From positions 1 to 58,887 of the forward strand of contig CAUJEL010000135.1 of assembly GCA_963169875.1 (NCBI GenBank): a DNA stretch of 58,887 bases, in the 5' to 3' direction. The position numbers were made by a program, and so were the translations under genes. Positions within the stretch are counted from its first letter, which is position 1. Each line of letters starts with the position of its first letter. Positions 17,342-27,300 of the stretch are shown piece by piece. The stretch is from Candidatus Zhuqueibacterota bacterium (GTDB taxonomy: Bacteria > Zhuqueibacterota > Zhuqueibacteria > Residuimicrobiales > Residuimicrobiaceae). Below the pieces are notes generated by a model. The model saw nothing but the letters and a program-made list of their open reading frames with translations, was not told where the DNA came from and did not search any database.

Positions 17342-17665
17342 GGAGGATGATTCAAGTGCACGCAAAAACCGACTCTGGCCAGCGCCACGGTTGTCTGGAA
17401 CACCATAATAAACAAGCACAAATACCTTATATCAAAAATTTGCCCTTGCATCTCTGGGTATTTTTCTTTAGTTTGATTGACGAATACAATCCTGATCCGG
17501 CGTCAACAATCGGCGTAATCCTGATGTAATTCACCCATGAGGTGCGGGCATGCAATCGTTGCGGGCAAGTTGACACAGAATTCGGGTTCAATTCCACAAG
17601 CTGATAAAATCAGTAGAATCAATGACCAGGGAAGACATTTATCTCATTTTGAATGGACCGGTGAC
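17342..17665. other. Intergenic region, little recognisable
   Basis: No gene is supported. A TTGACA at 17570-17575 could be a -35 element, but no -10 sits at normal spacing; GATAAAAT lies about ten bases too far. The reading frame of the following glycosyltransferase is open back to 17537, but those extra 43 codons do not resemble the family. Confidence 0.4.
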
Positions 17666-18625
17666 ATGCCCCTGAAAGCCAGAAAAACATCCCCAAAAGG
17701 GCTCATTTCCATTGTCGTGCCCATGTTCAACGAGGCGGAATCGCTGCAGCAGTTTTATGAACGGCTGCTGGCGCAGCTCGTCACATTGCCCCATGACTAT
17801 GAAATCATTTTTGTGGATGACGGCAGCAGCGACGCCACCGCGGCGCTGCTGGAAAAAATCGCTGCCGCAAATCCCCGCGTCCAGGCCATCAGCTTTTCGC
17901 GCAATTTCGGCCATCAGATGGCTCTGACCGCCGGACTGCATCACACCCGCGGCGACGCGGTCATCGTCATGGACGGCGACTTGCAGCACCCGCCTGAACT
18001 GATCGGCACCCTGCTGGCGCGCTGGCAGGAAGGCAATGAAGTCGTCTACACGGTGCGCGAAGATGCGGCGGATACGTCTCTGTTCAAACGCGTCACCTCC
18101 CATTTTTTCTACGCGATCATCAACAAACTGACCAGGGTGCAGATCCGCCCCAATGCCGCCGATTTCCGCCTCATGGACCGCAAAGCGGTCGATGTCATGA
18201 ACCAGTGTCCGGAGCGGTTCCGGTTTCTGCGCGGCCTGACCAGCTGGATAGGCTTTCAACAGACATCGGTGACCTTCAAGGCCGAACCCCGTTTCGCCGG
18301 CACATCGAAATACTCCATCCGCAAGATGGCCGCCTTCGGACTGGATGCCGTCACCTCATTTTCCATTACGCCCCTGCGCCTGGTCTTTTACCTCGGCTGG
18401 ATGACCTCTTTTGTGAGTTTTCTCTATATATTGTATGCCCTGTACATCAAGCTCTTCACCGACCGCGCCATCGCCGGCTGGACTTCGGTCATCATCCTGA
18501 TCCTCTTCCTCGGCGGCATTCAGCTCCTCTTCATGGGCATCATCGGCGAATATATCGGCCGCATCTACGAAGAGATCAAGGGCCGGCCGCCTTATATCAT
18601 CAAAAAACATGTCAATAAAAAATGA
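17666..18625 (+). CDS. GT2 polyprenyl-phosphate sugar transferase (GtrB/DPM1-like)
   Basis: This is an inner-membrane family 2 glycosyltransferase that attaches a sugar from a nucleotide sugar to polyprenyl phosphate. The N-terminal catalytic domain shows SIVVPMFNEAESL, FVDDGSSD (about residue 50) and the metal-binding DGDLQHPP (about residue 101). Two transmembrane helices follow (about 235-258 and 275-295), ending in GEYIGRIYEEIKGRPPYI, a hallmark of GtrB-type enzymes. I place the start at ATG 17666 because the protein then begins as relatives do; an in-frame ATG at 17537 adds 43 unrelated residues. Its stop overlaps the next start (ATGA). The next gene is a GT-C-like membrane protein, so the pair probably makes and uses one lipid-linked sugar. 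Confidence 0.9.
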   Translation: MPLKARKTSPKGLISIVVPMFNEAESLQQFYERLLAQLVTLPHDYEIIFVDDGSSDATAALLEKIAAANPRVQAISFSRNFGHQMALTAGLHHTRGDAVIVMDGDLQHPPELIGTLLARWQEGNEVVYTVREDAADTSLFKRVTSHFFYAIINKLTRVQIRPNAADFRLMDRKAVDVMNQCPERFRFLRGLTSWIGFQQTSVTFKAEPRFAGTSKYSIRKMAAFGLDAVTSFSITPLRLVFYLGWMTSFVSFLYILYALYIKLFTDRAIAGWTSVIILILFLGGIQLLFMGIIGEYIGRIYEEIKGRPPYIIKKHVNKK

Positions 18626-20304
18626 CCCAATCGGATGGAAGAAAGATGTCTGAAAAATTGCAGACCATACCCGTGAAGACCGTTGACAGGGGATCGCTCC
18701 TCCTTTTGCTCCTCGTCACCTTTGTTTTCATCATGGGCTACTATAACATTTATTATGTGCCGGATTCCGATTTCTTTGATTATTCGCTGCGCGGCGCTGA
18801 CCTGCTCAAAGGCGAGGAGTTATCCAATTACAAAAGGCTCCCTCTGTACTCCATCGCCATGACCGGACTGGGCCGTTTCATGCCGGGGCCCTTTGCCGAT
18901 CTCCAGGCCGCCCAGGTCATCAATCTGACCTTTTTGCTGCTCTCCGTGGTTTTCCTCTATCTCTTCACCAGACAATATATTAAAGAATTCGCGTTACTGC
19001 TGCTGCTCGCGTATGTGCTCAATTTTATCACCCCCAATCTGACCATCCAGCCCCGCACCGAGCTGCCGGCTGTGGTCTTTGCGCTCATGGCGTTTTATTA
19101 CCTCCGCCGCGCGCCCTGGGCCGCCTGCGCAGCCGCGTTTCTGGGCGCCCTGCTGCGCTACGAATCAATCCTTATCATCCCCATCCTCTTCTTCATGGAG
19201 ATCGCCCACACCAGAAAATGGATCAAGCCGTTTGTGCATGCACTGCTGGCGGGATCGGGGATTCTCTACTGGATCATCCTCAATTATGTCAAGACGGGAA
19301 AGATCAATCCTTATCACATGCATTTCGCCAATGATTCGCCGCCCGCGGGCTATGAGTTCATCGAGCGCGTCATTGAGAATCTCTACAGCTTTCTGGCGCC
19401 ATCCCTCTTCCCCGTCATGACAGCCCTGACGCTGCTCTTCCTGATCGCGGGTTTCTACCTGCTCATCGCACAGGATAAAATCATCGGCTGGGGATTGCTG
19501 GCGTTTTATGTGCAGTTCACCGCCATCAATCTGATTTTTTTCTCGCCCACCCATGCGCATACCTTCATGGCGCAGTGGATCTATCTGCTATGCATCTTGA
19601 TCGTGCTGCGCAAAGCCTTTGACCGGTTTCTGCAAAAAAGATCATTATCCAGTGTAACCGCAATTCCTGTCCGCGAATTTATGAAACTCTTCATCGCGAT
19701 CTTTATCATCTCATGTTTACTGCAAATAATCGCCCATGTCGCGCTGAACAAAGACTTTTCCATCTACATGATTCTGTTTGACGCTGTTTTCGCCGGCAGT
19801 CTGGCCCTGATTCTGAGCGCGGTAAAACCCTTCCGCACAGCCCTCGCGGCTGGCGCCTTGCTGGCGGCGCTGATCTCCGTCTTTGTCCTCAAGCAGATCA
19901 ATTACAACGATTATCTGATGTCCACGGTGAAATACAACAAGGCGGATTTGCGCGCCATCGGCGAGTGGTACGATGCCAACGCCAGCGGCGCGAAAATGGC
20001 GGTGACGGAAAAGCTGGTGGCGGCCTATTATGTGGCCCCGCAACACCGCGCGCAACTGATCAATCTCAACGAACTGGATATCGCAGGGAAAGAGCAGCTC
20101 TGGAGCAAGATGAGGGCTGAAGGCATTGACTATGTCGCCTGGGACACCTCCCACGGCGGCCGCAAAAAAGGCAGCTACGGCCACAAGCGCATGCGCGCGG
20201 ATTTGATCGAGGATTTGGCCGCAGGAAAATCGACGGCGCATTTTTCTTATGTTGCGACTGTGGGATATGGGCCCAGGATCGCTCATATTTTTCGGATTCA
20301 GTAA
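18622..20304 (+). CDS. Multi-pass GT-C-like glycosyltransferase
   Basis: This 560-residue protein has about ten to twelve membrane segments. The first periplasmic loop carries acidic residues (VPDSDFFDYSLRGADLLKGE) of the kind that form the catalytic site in GT-C enzymes, which use polyprenyl-phosphate sugars. Detailed family (GT39/ArnT-like or other) cannot be fixed. The last 130 residues form a soluble domain with DYVAWDTSHGG. The start at 18622 overlaps the GT2 gene by four bases. An in-frame ATG at 18646, preceded by GGAAG, is an alternative start. The pairing with a GtrB-like enzyme supports transfer of a lipid-linked sugar to a surface polymer or protein. Confidence 0.8.
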   Translation: MTQSDGRKMSEKLQTIPVKTVDRGSLLLLLLVTFVFIMGYYNIYYVPDSDFFDYSLRGADLLKGEELSNYKRLPLYSIAMTGLGRFMPGPFADLQAAQVINLTFLLLSVVFLYLFTRQYIKEFALLLLLAYVLNFITPNLTIQPRTELPAVVFALMAFYYLRRAPWAACAAAFLGALLRYESILIIPILFFMEIAHTRKWIKPFVHALLAGSGILYWIILNYVKTGKINPYHMHFANDSPPAGYEFIERVIENLYSFLAPSLFPVMTALTLLFLIAGFYLLIAQDKIIGWGLLAFYVQFTAINLIFFSPTHAHTFMAQWIYLLCILIVLRKAFDRFLQKRSLSSVTAIPVREFMKLFIAIFIISCLLQIIAHVALNKDFSIYMILFDAVFAGSLALILSAVKPFRTALAAGALLAALISVFVLKQINYNDYLMSTVKYNKADLRAIGEWYDANASGAKMAVTEKLVAAYYVAPQHRAQLINLNELDIAGKEQLWSKMRAEGIDYVAWDTSHGGRKKGSYGHKRMRADLIEDLAAGKSTAHFSYVATVGYGPRIAHIFRIQ

Positions 20305-20338
20305 GTTACGGATAGAAAACAGGTTTGCCCAATAACCA

Positions 20339-20358
20339 ACTCAAACTCATATTTGAGT
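20339..20358. promoter_or_regulatory. Inverted repeat at promoter of the small nucleotidyltransferase module
   Basis: ACTCAAA and TTTGAGT form perfect seven-base arms separated by six bases. The right arm overlaps a -35-like TTGAGT (20353-20358), followed 16 bases later by TAAAAT (20375-20380). This is the layout of an autoregulated promoter, though no binding protein is proven. Confidence 0.5.
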
Positions 20359-20397
20359 AAAACATTTGATATTCTAAAATGTGAGAAACGGCACCAC

Positions 20398-20583
20398 ATG
20401 GAAATAAAAATGATCACAAAAATAAAAAAGGGTGCAAATCGTTCAGATTTCCACTTTTGGCAATCCCAGCCATTCGAAAAAAGACTGGAAACTCTGGAAT
20501 GCATCAGACAAGAATTCATAGGCTGGAAATATGCTCATAAACCAGGATTTCAAAGAGTTTTTACAATCATTAAACGCAAATAA
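20398..20583 (+). CDS. Small protein paired with nucleotidyltransferase, antitoxin-like
   Basis: This 61-residue basic protein begins MEIKMITKIKKG and contains FWQSQPFEKRLETLE and a C-terminal QRVFTIIKRK. Small proteins of this pattern are commonly seen directly upstream of AbiEii-like nucleotidyltransferases. The start is uncertain: ATG 20398 is preferred, with ATG 20410 and TTG 20353 in frame. The last 53 bases overlap the next gene in another frame, which implies tight coupling. The surrounding DNA is clearly more AT-rich than the flanks, suggesting transfer. An antitoxin role is inference only. Confidence 0.6.
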   Translation: MEIKMITKIKKGANRSDFHFWQSQPFEKRLETLECIRQEFIGWKYAHKPGFQRVFTIIKRK

Positions 20584-20971
20584 GGTCGAGTACCTTATTA
20601 TTGGCGGGTATGCCGTTGCCTTTCATGGTCATCCCCGCTATACAAAAGATATTGATATTTGGATAAATCCGACAAACCCAAACATCAATAATCTTCTTCA
20701 AGCCTTGAAGGATTTCGGCTTTGCATCCCCGGAGTTGAAGATAGACGACTTTCTTGATCCGGATCAGATCATTCAATTGGGGTACCCTCCCAATAGAATT
20801 GATTTGCTGACCAATCTGGCCGGGGTTGATTTTAAGACCTGCTACAGCAGTAAAATTGAGGTATCTATCGAAGGAATTTCTGTTATTTTCATCGATCTGG
20901 AAAATCTGAAAAAAAATAAAAAAGCGACCGGGCGTCATCAAGACCTGGCTGATTTGGAAAATTTGGAATGA
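20531..20971 (+). CDS. Nucleotidyltransferase, AbiEii/DUF6036-like
   Basis: This 146-residue protein has the minimal nucleotidyltransferase fold. The GG...DxD signature is seen as IIGGYAVAFHGHPRYTKDID at about residues 22-41. GYPPNRIDLLTNLAG provides the third acidic position, and DLENLKKNKKATGRHQDLADLE is a typical C-terminus. Homologues include putative toxins that nucleotidylate cellular targets as well as solitary orphans. ATG 20531 lies inside the upstream small gene, overlapping it by 53 bases. The AT-rich base composition differs from the neighbours on both sides. It could be a two-gene toxin-antitoxin or phage-defence module; sequence alone does not show activity. Confidence 0.85.
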   Translation: MLINQDFKEFLQSLNANKVEYLIIGGYAVAFHGHPRYTKDIDIWINPTNPNINNLLQALKDFGFASPELKIDDFLDPDQIIQLGYPPNRIDLLTNLAGVDFKTCYSSKIEVSIEGISVIFIDLENLKKNKKATGRHQDLADLENLE

Positions 20972-21004
20972 TTTATGATAGCAAGTGAGCATATAGGAGC
21001 AGTC

Positions 21005-22000
21005 ATGAAAACGCTACAGGGGTGCGCGAAACGTTTGCTGCTTTTTGCGGCTGTGCTTTCTTTCGAAATGCTCTCTGCCTCCAATCCCCTGGCGGCAGAC
21101 AAACCGGTCGCCACCTTTTCGATCGCCGCCCGGGACTCGGTGTCCGGCGAACTGGGCGTGGCCGTGGCGTCGCGGTTTTTCGCGGTCGGCGCCGTGGTGC
21201 CATGGGCCCGCGCGGATGTGGGCGCCGTGGCCACCCAATCCTTCATGAACACCACCTTCGGCCCGCGCGGACTCGAGCTGCTGGCGCAGGGCGTCCATCC
21301 TGCGGAGGCACTGCAGATCATGCTGCGCAGCGATGACGATCCGCTGCGGCGCCAGGTCGGCATCGTCGCCGCCGATGGCCAATCCGCCACCTACACCGGC
21401 GCCAATTGCCTCGCCTGGGCGGGTGGACGCTCCGGCAGAAATTACGCCATCCAGGGCAACATCCTCACCGGCGAAAGTGTGGTGGTGGCCACGGAACGCG
21501 CTTTCCTGCAAACCAGGGGGACTCTGGCGGACCGGCTTTACGCGGCCCTGGCCGCCGGCGATGCCGAGGGCGGCGACAGCCGCGGCAAACAGTCAGCCGC
21601 CCTGATCGTCGTCAAGGCGGGCGCCGGATACGGCGGCTATACCGACCGCGCCATCGACATCCGCGTCGACGATCATCCAGAGCCCTTTCTGGAATTGAAA
21701 CGGCTGCTGGATTACGCGCAGATGAATTACGCCTGGAACGAGGCCTGGACCCTGTTCACGCAAAAACAGGCGGAAAAAGCCATCGCACCGCTGTTGCGCG
21801 CCTTGAAAATCGCCCCCGAAAATCCGGAACTCCTTTACGATGCCTGCGTGATCTATACCGCGGCGGCACAACCACAGCAGGGCCTGGCCTATTTGCACAA
21901 AGCCATCGCCCTCAATCCCAAGCTGGCGAAACAAGCGGCCGTGGATGGCGACCTGCACAGCCTGCGCGATCTGGATGACTTCAAAAAGCTGATCCGTTAA
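21005..22000 (+). CDS. Secreted DUF1028 (Ntn-hydrolase-like) protein with C-terminal repeat region
   Basis: This 331-residue protein has a signal peptide of about 31 residues. The DUF1028 domain spans about residues 34-245: ATFSIAARDSVSGELGVAVAS at its start, then GAVATQSF, QVGIVAADGQSATYTG and YAIQGNILTG. Removal of the leader would place a conserved residue at the new N-terminus in Ntn-hydrolase style, but the activity of the family is not established. The C-terminal 80 residues resemble a TPR pair (AIAPLLRALKIAPENPELLYDACVIY). ATG 21005 is chosen because AGGAG lies eight bases upstream; the in-frame ATG at 20975 has none and would spoil the signal peptide. Confidence 0.87.
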   Translation: MKTLQGCAKRLLLFAAVLSFEMLSASNPLAADKPVATFSIAARDSVSGELGVAVASRFFAVGAVVPWARADVGAVATQSFMNTTFGPRGLELLAQGVHPAEALQIMLRSDDDPLRRQVGIVAADGQSATYTGANCLAWAGGRSGRNYAIQGNILTGESVVVATERAFLQTRGTLADRLYAALAAGDAEGGDSRGKQSAALIVVKAGAGYGGYTDRAIDIRVDDHPEPFLELKRLLDYAQMNYAWNEAWTLFTQKQAEKAIAPLLRALKIAPENPELLYDACVIYTAAAQPQQGLAYLHKAIALNPKLAKQAAVDGDLHSLRDLDDFKKLIR

Positions 22001-22440
22001 ACCCACACCTGTCATCCAGTAGGGAACTTGTCGTAAATACGCCCCGGTTGTCCGTCCATTACTGCGACCGCGATGACGCGTATTAGTACCGTAGATGCAA
22101 TAAGATGCTTACAGCATTACAGAACCGCTAATAAAGCCCCCCATGTCCTCTGTGCCTCTGTGACCCAGTGGTTCATCTTTTTCACCTCCGAGGCACCGAG
22201 GCACAGAGAATCACTGAACAAATCCGCATAGAGGAGAGAATCGGATAAGACAAGGCATCCACCGCGCTCATCCACCTGGCATTTCAGGCAGCGTTCCAGG
22301 GCCAGGGGTTCCAGTCAGGGCCAGACATCTTCTTCCCGCCGCATTTTTTACCTGAATATTGTTACTTTTACCAAAATTTTGCGTTTCTTATAGGTGATTG
22401 ATCATGTGACTTAATTTTATTAACAATGAGAGAGGTCCTC
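22001..22440. other. Intergenic region with a large inverted repeat
   Basis: No gene is supported. The region contains the inverted repeat at 22148-22208 and, towards its right end, AT-rich DNA (22340-22420) that probably includes the promoter of the outer-membrane protein gene. No clear -35/-10 pair was identified. Confidence 0.45.
22148..22208. repeat. Inverted repeat element with 15-base arms
   Basis: CTCTGTGCCTCTGTG (22148-22162) pairs with CACCGAGGCACAGAG (22194-22208), 14 of 15 positions, around a 31-base loop containing GTGGTTCATCTTTTTCACC. The repeated GAGGCAC units recall the ends of repeat family 1, but the interior differs, so it is a separate or distantly related element. Confidence 0.6.
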
Positions 22441-23034
22441 ATGCGTCACTTCATTACGCTTTTCCTGCTTTCGCTGGCCGTCATCTCCTCCGCGCAAGAT
22501 AAAAATCTGCAAGATATTTATTCGGAAATCACCACCAAAATCAACTCCGCCCTGCTGACCCGGCAATCCGCATGGGAAGTCTCCGGATTTTCCTCTTTTA
22601 ATTATTGTAAAACCGGCTACAAAGAGGGTGAGACGCTACGTCAGTTCACGCTGCACATCGAACCCGTGCTCGCCTATTTCATCGTGGACGATCTCGCCTT
22701 GGGCATGAATTTGCTCTATGCCTATGATAAAACCGAGCGGGATTCAGGCAACGATGCTGCTGCCCTGCAACAGACATTTATAGGCCCTATCGCCAAATAC
22801 TATTTCGGCGACGATAACGTCCGTCCCTTTCTCCTGAGCGACTATCTTTTTGGTATGGGTGATCAATTCGAGGGCCGCGAGCTGGGCGCCGGCGCCGGCA
22901 TCATGTTTCATATATCCGGTAATCTTGGCTTGAACCTGCAAGCGAAATACAGCTTCATTTGGTCAGATGATAAAACGATTGACCATCAAAGCAAAATCAT
23001 GGCGGGAATTGGACTGTCTAATTATATTTTTTAG
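22441..23034 (+). CDS. Outer-membrane beta-barrel protein, porin-like
   Basis: This 197-residue protein has a signal peptide (MRHFITLFLLSLAVISSA) and a short helical start. It then shows about eight alternating strands typical of small outer-membrane beta-barrel domains, such as LALGMNLLYAYDKTE, FIGPIAKYYF and GLNLQAKYSFIWS. The protein ends in an aromatic residue (YIF), as barrels inserted by the BAM machinery often do. ATG 22441 is chosen over ATG 22426 because GAGAGG lies six bases upstream. Function within the barrel family cannot be told. Confidence 0.78.
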   Translation: MRHFITLFLLSLAVISSAQDKNLQDIYSEITTKINSALLTRQSAWEVSGFSSFNYCKTGYKEGETLRQFTLHIEPVLAYFIVDDLALGMNLLYAYDKTERDSGNDAAALQQTFIGPIAKYYFGDDNVRPFLLSDYLFGMGDQFEGRELGAGAGIMFHISGNLGLNLQAKYSFIWSDDKTIDHQSKIMAGIGLSNYIF

Positions 23035-23117
23035 TCCTTTTTTGCCAGCCCTATCAAGCCTGAAGCGCCGGGCTGCACTGATGACCTTGTGGTGTAATGA
23101 CAAGATTTGGAGATCCA

Positions 23118-24263
23118 ATGAGGCAAATACTATTACTTTTGGCTATTTTTTTAGCGTTCATAACCGCTGCCTGCGACAAGTCCAGCACCAGTCCCGTAAA
23201 AAAAGAGCCCCCGGCGCCGACGCTGTATGACTCCCCCCTGGCTACGATCCTCGATTCGCTGCGCTATGCAAACGATCTGCCCGCTTTGGCCGGCGCCATC
23301 GTCTCGGATACAAGCATCATCGATGCCCAGGCTGTCGGCTGCCGGCGCTGGTGCGGCCAGGCCAACGTGACCAACGACGATCTATTCCACCTCGGCTCGG
23401 ATACCAAAGCGTTAACCGCGGTTCTGATCGGCGTACTCATCGACGATGGCCTGCTGACTTGGGATAGCACATTGCCGGTCATTTTTCCCGAATATAGCCA
23501 GACCATGCGCAGCGAATACAAATCGGTCACCGTACGCGATATACTCTGTCATGGCGGCGGGCTGGTTGGCGATCCGACGCTCACGCTGAAGAAAACCAAC
23601 TTGATCGAACAACGCCAAGAGGTCACAGCCTGGGCATTGCAGCAAGCACCCACCAATGCGAAGGGGACATTCAACTATAGCAACACAGGTTATATCATGG
23701 CGGCAGCCATGGTTGACAAACTGACCAGCCGCAGCTATGAGGATCTCCTTTTTGAGCGGGTATTGCATCCACTCGGCATAACCAGCGCCGGTTTCGGCCC
23801 CATGGGCACCCCCGGCCGCGAAGATCAACCCCTGCAGCACACCGCCCGTTATCTGGCCGTCGAACCGGGGCCGAGTGCGGACAATCCCCCCATCTACAAC
23901 TCTGCCGGGCGGCTGCATATGTCCATCGGCGATTGGGCGCGCTACATCCACTGGGTCCTGGCCTGTGAAGCCGGTCACCCCACCCTGGTCCGCTCCGAAA
24001 CCGCGCAAATACTCACCACCGGCGTGACGGCCATGCCCGGCGAGGGCGTTTATGCCATGGGCTGGGCGATCGTGGACCGTCCCTGGGCCAACGGCAAGGC
24101 CATCACCCACAGCGGCAGCAACACCATGAATCTCGCCGTCGCCTGGCTGGCGCCCAACCGCACATTTGCGGTGATTGCCGCAACCAATATCTATGCGGAT
24201 AAAACAGCAGCCGCCATGGATATCGTCATCTGGAGGCTGATCTCCACGTATCTACAGCCCTAA
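23118..24263 (+). CDS. Class C beta-lactamase-like serine hydrolase, lipoprotein
   Basis: This 381-residue serine hydrolase belongs to the beta-lactamase/penicillin-binding (class C, AmpC/EstB) superfamily. All three active-site motifs are present: SDTK (SxxK, about residue 94), YSN (YxN, about 188) and HSG (about 331). The N-terminus is a lipoprotein signal with lipobox FITAAC, so the mature protein is lipid-anchored in the cell envelope. Substrate could be a beta-lactam, a D-amino peptide of peptidoglycan or an ester; the family is broad. ATG 23118 is preferred, with GGAG seven bases upstream; an in-frame TTG or similar start at 23097 would disrupt the lipobox spacing. Confidence 0.93.
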   Translation: MRQILLLLAIFLAFITAACDKSSTSPVKKEPPAPTLYDSPLATILDSLRYANDLPALAGAIVSDTSIIDAQAVGCRRWCGQANVTNDDLFHLGSDTKALTAVLIGVLIDDGLLTWDSTLPVIFPEYSQTMRSEYKSVTVRDILCHGGGLVGDPTLTLKKTNLIEQRQEVTAWALQQAPTNAKGTFNYSNTGYIMAAAMVDKLTSRSYEDLLFERVLHPLGITSAGFGPMGTPGREDQPLQHTARYLAVEPGPSADNPPIYNSAGRLHMSIGDWARYIHWVLACEAGHPTLVRSETAQILTTGVTAMPGEGVYAMGWAIVDRPWANGKAITHSGSNTMNLAVAWLAPNRTFAVIAATNIYADKTAAAMDIVIWRLISTYLQP

Positions 24264-24389
24264 ATCCCACTTTGCACGCGTCTGCTGACGTTGAGCACGG
24301 CTGATCTCTTCCTGCTGCAGCCTTGTGCCGTGGCCCCTCCTTTAAACGCTTATCGTCCGTTTCATCAGAAACGAGAACGCCGTCTGGTC

Positions 24390-27300
24390 TTATTTGATCA
24401 GCAGCATCTTGTGCGTCGCCGTGAACGAGCCCTCGCCTTCCGCCAGCGGTTTCGCCTCGATGCGGTAAAAGTACATGCCTGAAGGCATCCCGCGCCCCGT
24501 CTCATTTGTTGCATCCCAGAGGACGCGATGCGCGCCCGCCTGCTTGCGTTCATCGACCAACACACGCATGCACTGCCCCGTCACATCATAGACGGTCAGC
24601 CGCACCCTGGCCGCACGCGGCAGATCGTAGGAAATGGTGGTGCGGGGATTGAAGGGATTGGGATAATTGGCGTGCAGGGCGAACTGCTGCGGCGCCTCTG
24701 CGGGCTTTTGCGCGACCGACGTCGATAGCGGCACCGAAAATACAGACGTATTGCCATCCGCATCCGTGGCCGTGGCGGTGATGAACTTGCTGATCACAGA
24801 ACCGGACCAGGTGAACTGTCCGGACGCATCCGCGGTCACCGTCGCTTCATAATACCTGCCTTCCTCATCTGCGCCGGAGTAGATTTCCACCGTGGCAAAG
24901 GGCGCGGCGGTGCCCATCACCGGATTATTGCCGGTCAGCAGCGGCGGCTGGATATCGGCGTTGGCCTGATCCTGTATTAAAATACCCTGCATTTCATTCC
25001 CATAAATCTGGTTTCTGGTGATCGTATTATTCGCCGTACTGGGATTATACAGCAGTATGCCATTGGTCGGATGATAGGCGATGATGTTGTTGGGGCCGAT
25101 TTGCTGATGATGGGCGCCATTATGAATTCGGATACCCACATAACGGTTAGGCAAAGGCTGGATGCCGGTGATGTCGGTGCCTATATAATTCCCGGTAATT
25201 TGATTGTACTGAACATCGGACCCTTCGATGCTGATCCCGGTAGGATTGGCAGCGATGATATTGCGATCCGCCTCGGTCTCTCCACCCACGACATTGTGAC
25301 TGGGACCTCCGGAAAAGTAGATCCCTACGGTTTTGTTGCCCAAAGCCAGGGTTCCTGTGGCATCGGTGCCGATCAGGTTGCCGATGACCCGGTTGCTGTC
25401 GGCCTTGTCGCCAAAGAAATTGATGCCAATGCTGGTGCCGCTGATGACATTGCCCGGACCAATGGTGTTAGCGGAACAGGTCACACTGATATTGTAGGAC
25501 TTGTTGCCAAGGGTGTCCGTCCCCGACGCAGTAAGTCCGATGTAATTGCCAATCACCGCGTTGCCACGAGCCAGGCCGCTGATCCCGATGCCGATGTTCG
25601 ACAAGCCTGAAATCACATTGCGCTGCCCGGGCGCCGGTCCGCCAATGATATTGCCATGGCCTTCCTGAATGAAAATCCCGCCGCCGGAACGCGGCGTTCG
25701 TTCCCGGCCCGTCGCATCGATGCCGATATAGCAGCCGCTGATTTCACACTCAGTCCCAAAGATATACAGTTGTGCGTAATCAAAATTATGGATGGCCATT
25801 CCGCGGACTGCCAGATGGTCCCCGGAGAGGCCGATCCCGGCAGAGGAATAGGGGCAATCGCTGCCGTCCATGGCAATTTCGGGACCTGAGGGATTGCTAT
25901 CAAATCCCAGGAAAGCGGCCTGCGAGTGGCCATCGATGAGTAGTCCGCTTTGTGAAATATAATACCCTTCCAAAGGACGGATGGTCCAGACGCCTGTTTC
26001 CGCATCATAGCCGGCGTCGGTGAGCGGAATCTGAAAGACGACCGTGTCGGAGCCGGCATGAAACTGTGCTTCGAGTAATGCCTGACGCAGCGAACCCGGC
26101 CCATCATTGTTGGTGTTGGTCACCACATAACTGGTTGTGGTCGAAACGGGAACGGAAAACGGTGATGTATTGCCGGCCGCATCGGTGGCCGTGGCCGTCA
26201 CATAAGCGCCGTTGGCCGGGCCATTCCAGGAGAATTGACCGCTGCCATCTGCTGTCACCGTACCCAGCCAGGTTTCGCCCTGGGCATCGCGGCCGCAGAA
26301 AATCTCCACCGTGGCATGGGCCGCCGCCATGCCGCTGACCGGCTGCAACGTCGCCACGATTGGGGCGGGCATGTCGAGATTGCCGCCCAACAGGAGGATG
26401 CCGCCATTCACATTGCCATAAATGCTGTTCTGGGTGATCCGGTTCGAAGAGGACCATAAAATCCGGATGCCCGCGTCTGCATTGAAGGCGATGAGGTTCC
26501 CGGGTCCGAGGATGTTATCATGCGCCTCGCTGATGTTATGACTGACAAAAATGCCATCGAGCAAATTACCCAGATTCAGCGTGCCGTCGCGGTTGGTGCC
26601 GATGATATTGCTTGCAACCGTCGTGCTGCGCGCATCATCCAGAAGAATGCCCTCCCTGCCGTTGCCGCCGATCACATTTCCGTGCGCTGTGGTTGCGCCG
26701 CCAATCACGGTATGCACCGCACTGTTCACGGAGACACCGATATCACGGTTGCCGATCACGGCCGCACCGCTGACATCGACACCGATATGGTTGCCGATGA
26801 TTTGATTATATTCACTCTCTGCATCATAAATCTGAATGCCGTACTGATTGCCGCAAATATAGTTGCGCTCTTCATCGATGCTGCCGCCGACGATGGTGTG
26901 CGACGCGCCCTGACTGATCATGATGCCAAACCCGTGATTGCCCCAGTTGAGCGTCCCGGACGGATCCAGACCGATATAATTGCCGATCACCCTGTTGCTG
27001 TCGCATTTGGAGATGCGTATCCCATGATTGCTGTTGCCGGCAATGAGGTTGCCCGGGCCGATCGTATTACTGTTACACTTATCGTACAAGGTAACACCGG
27101 TCGAGTTGGCCAGGGTGTCGCTGCCGGCGCTGTTGACGCCAATATAGTTGTTTCGTATCATATTGTGGCACGCGCCATTGAACAGCTCGATGGCATCCCA
27201 GGTTAGTCCCGAGACGATATTGCGCTGGCCTGGCAAGGCGCCGCCGATCTCGTTGTAATCACCTTTTTCAATGGAAATGCCAATGCCCCCCAGCCGCTCG

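Noticed and set aside
17576-17600. tRNA-like GGTTCAATTCC sequence
   Set aside because: The flanking bases do not form a T-arm and no acceptor or anticodon stem fits around it.
17537-17665. N-terminal extension of the GtrB-like glycosyltransferase
   Set aside because: The 43 extra codons have no similarity to the family and the catalytic domain starts normally at the ATG at 17666.
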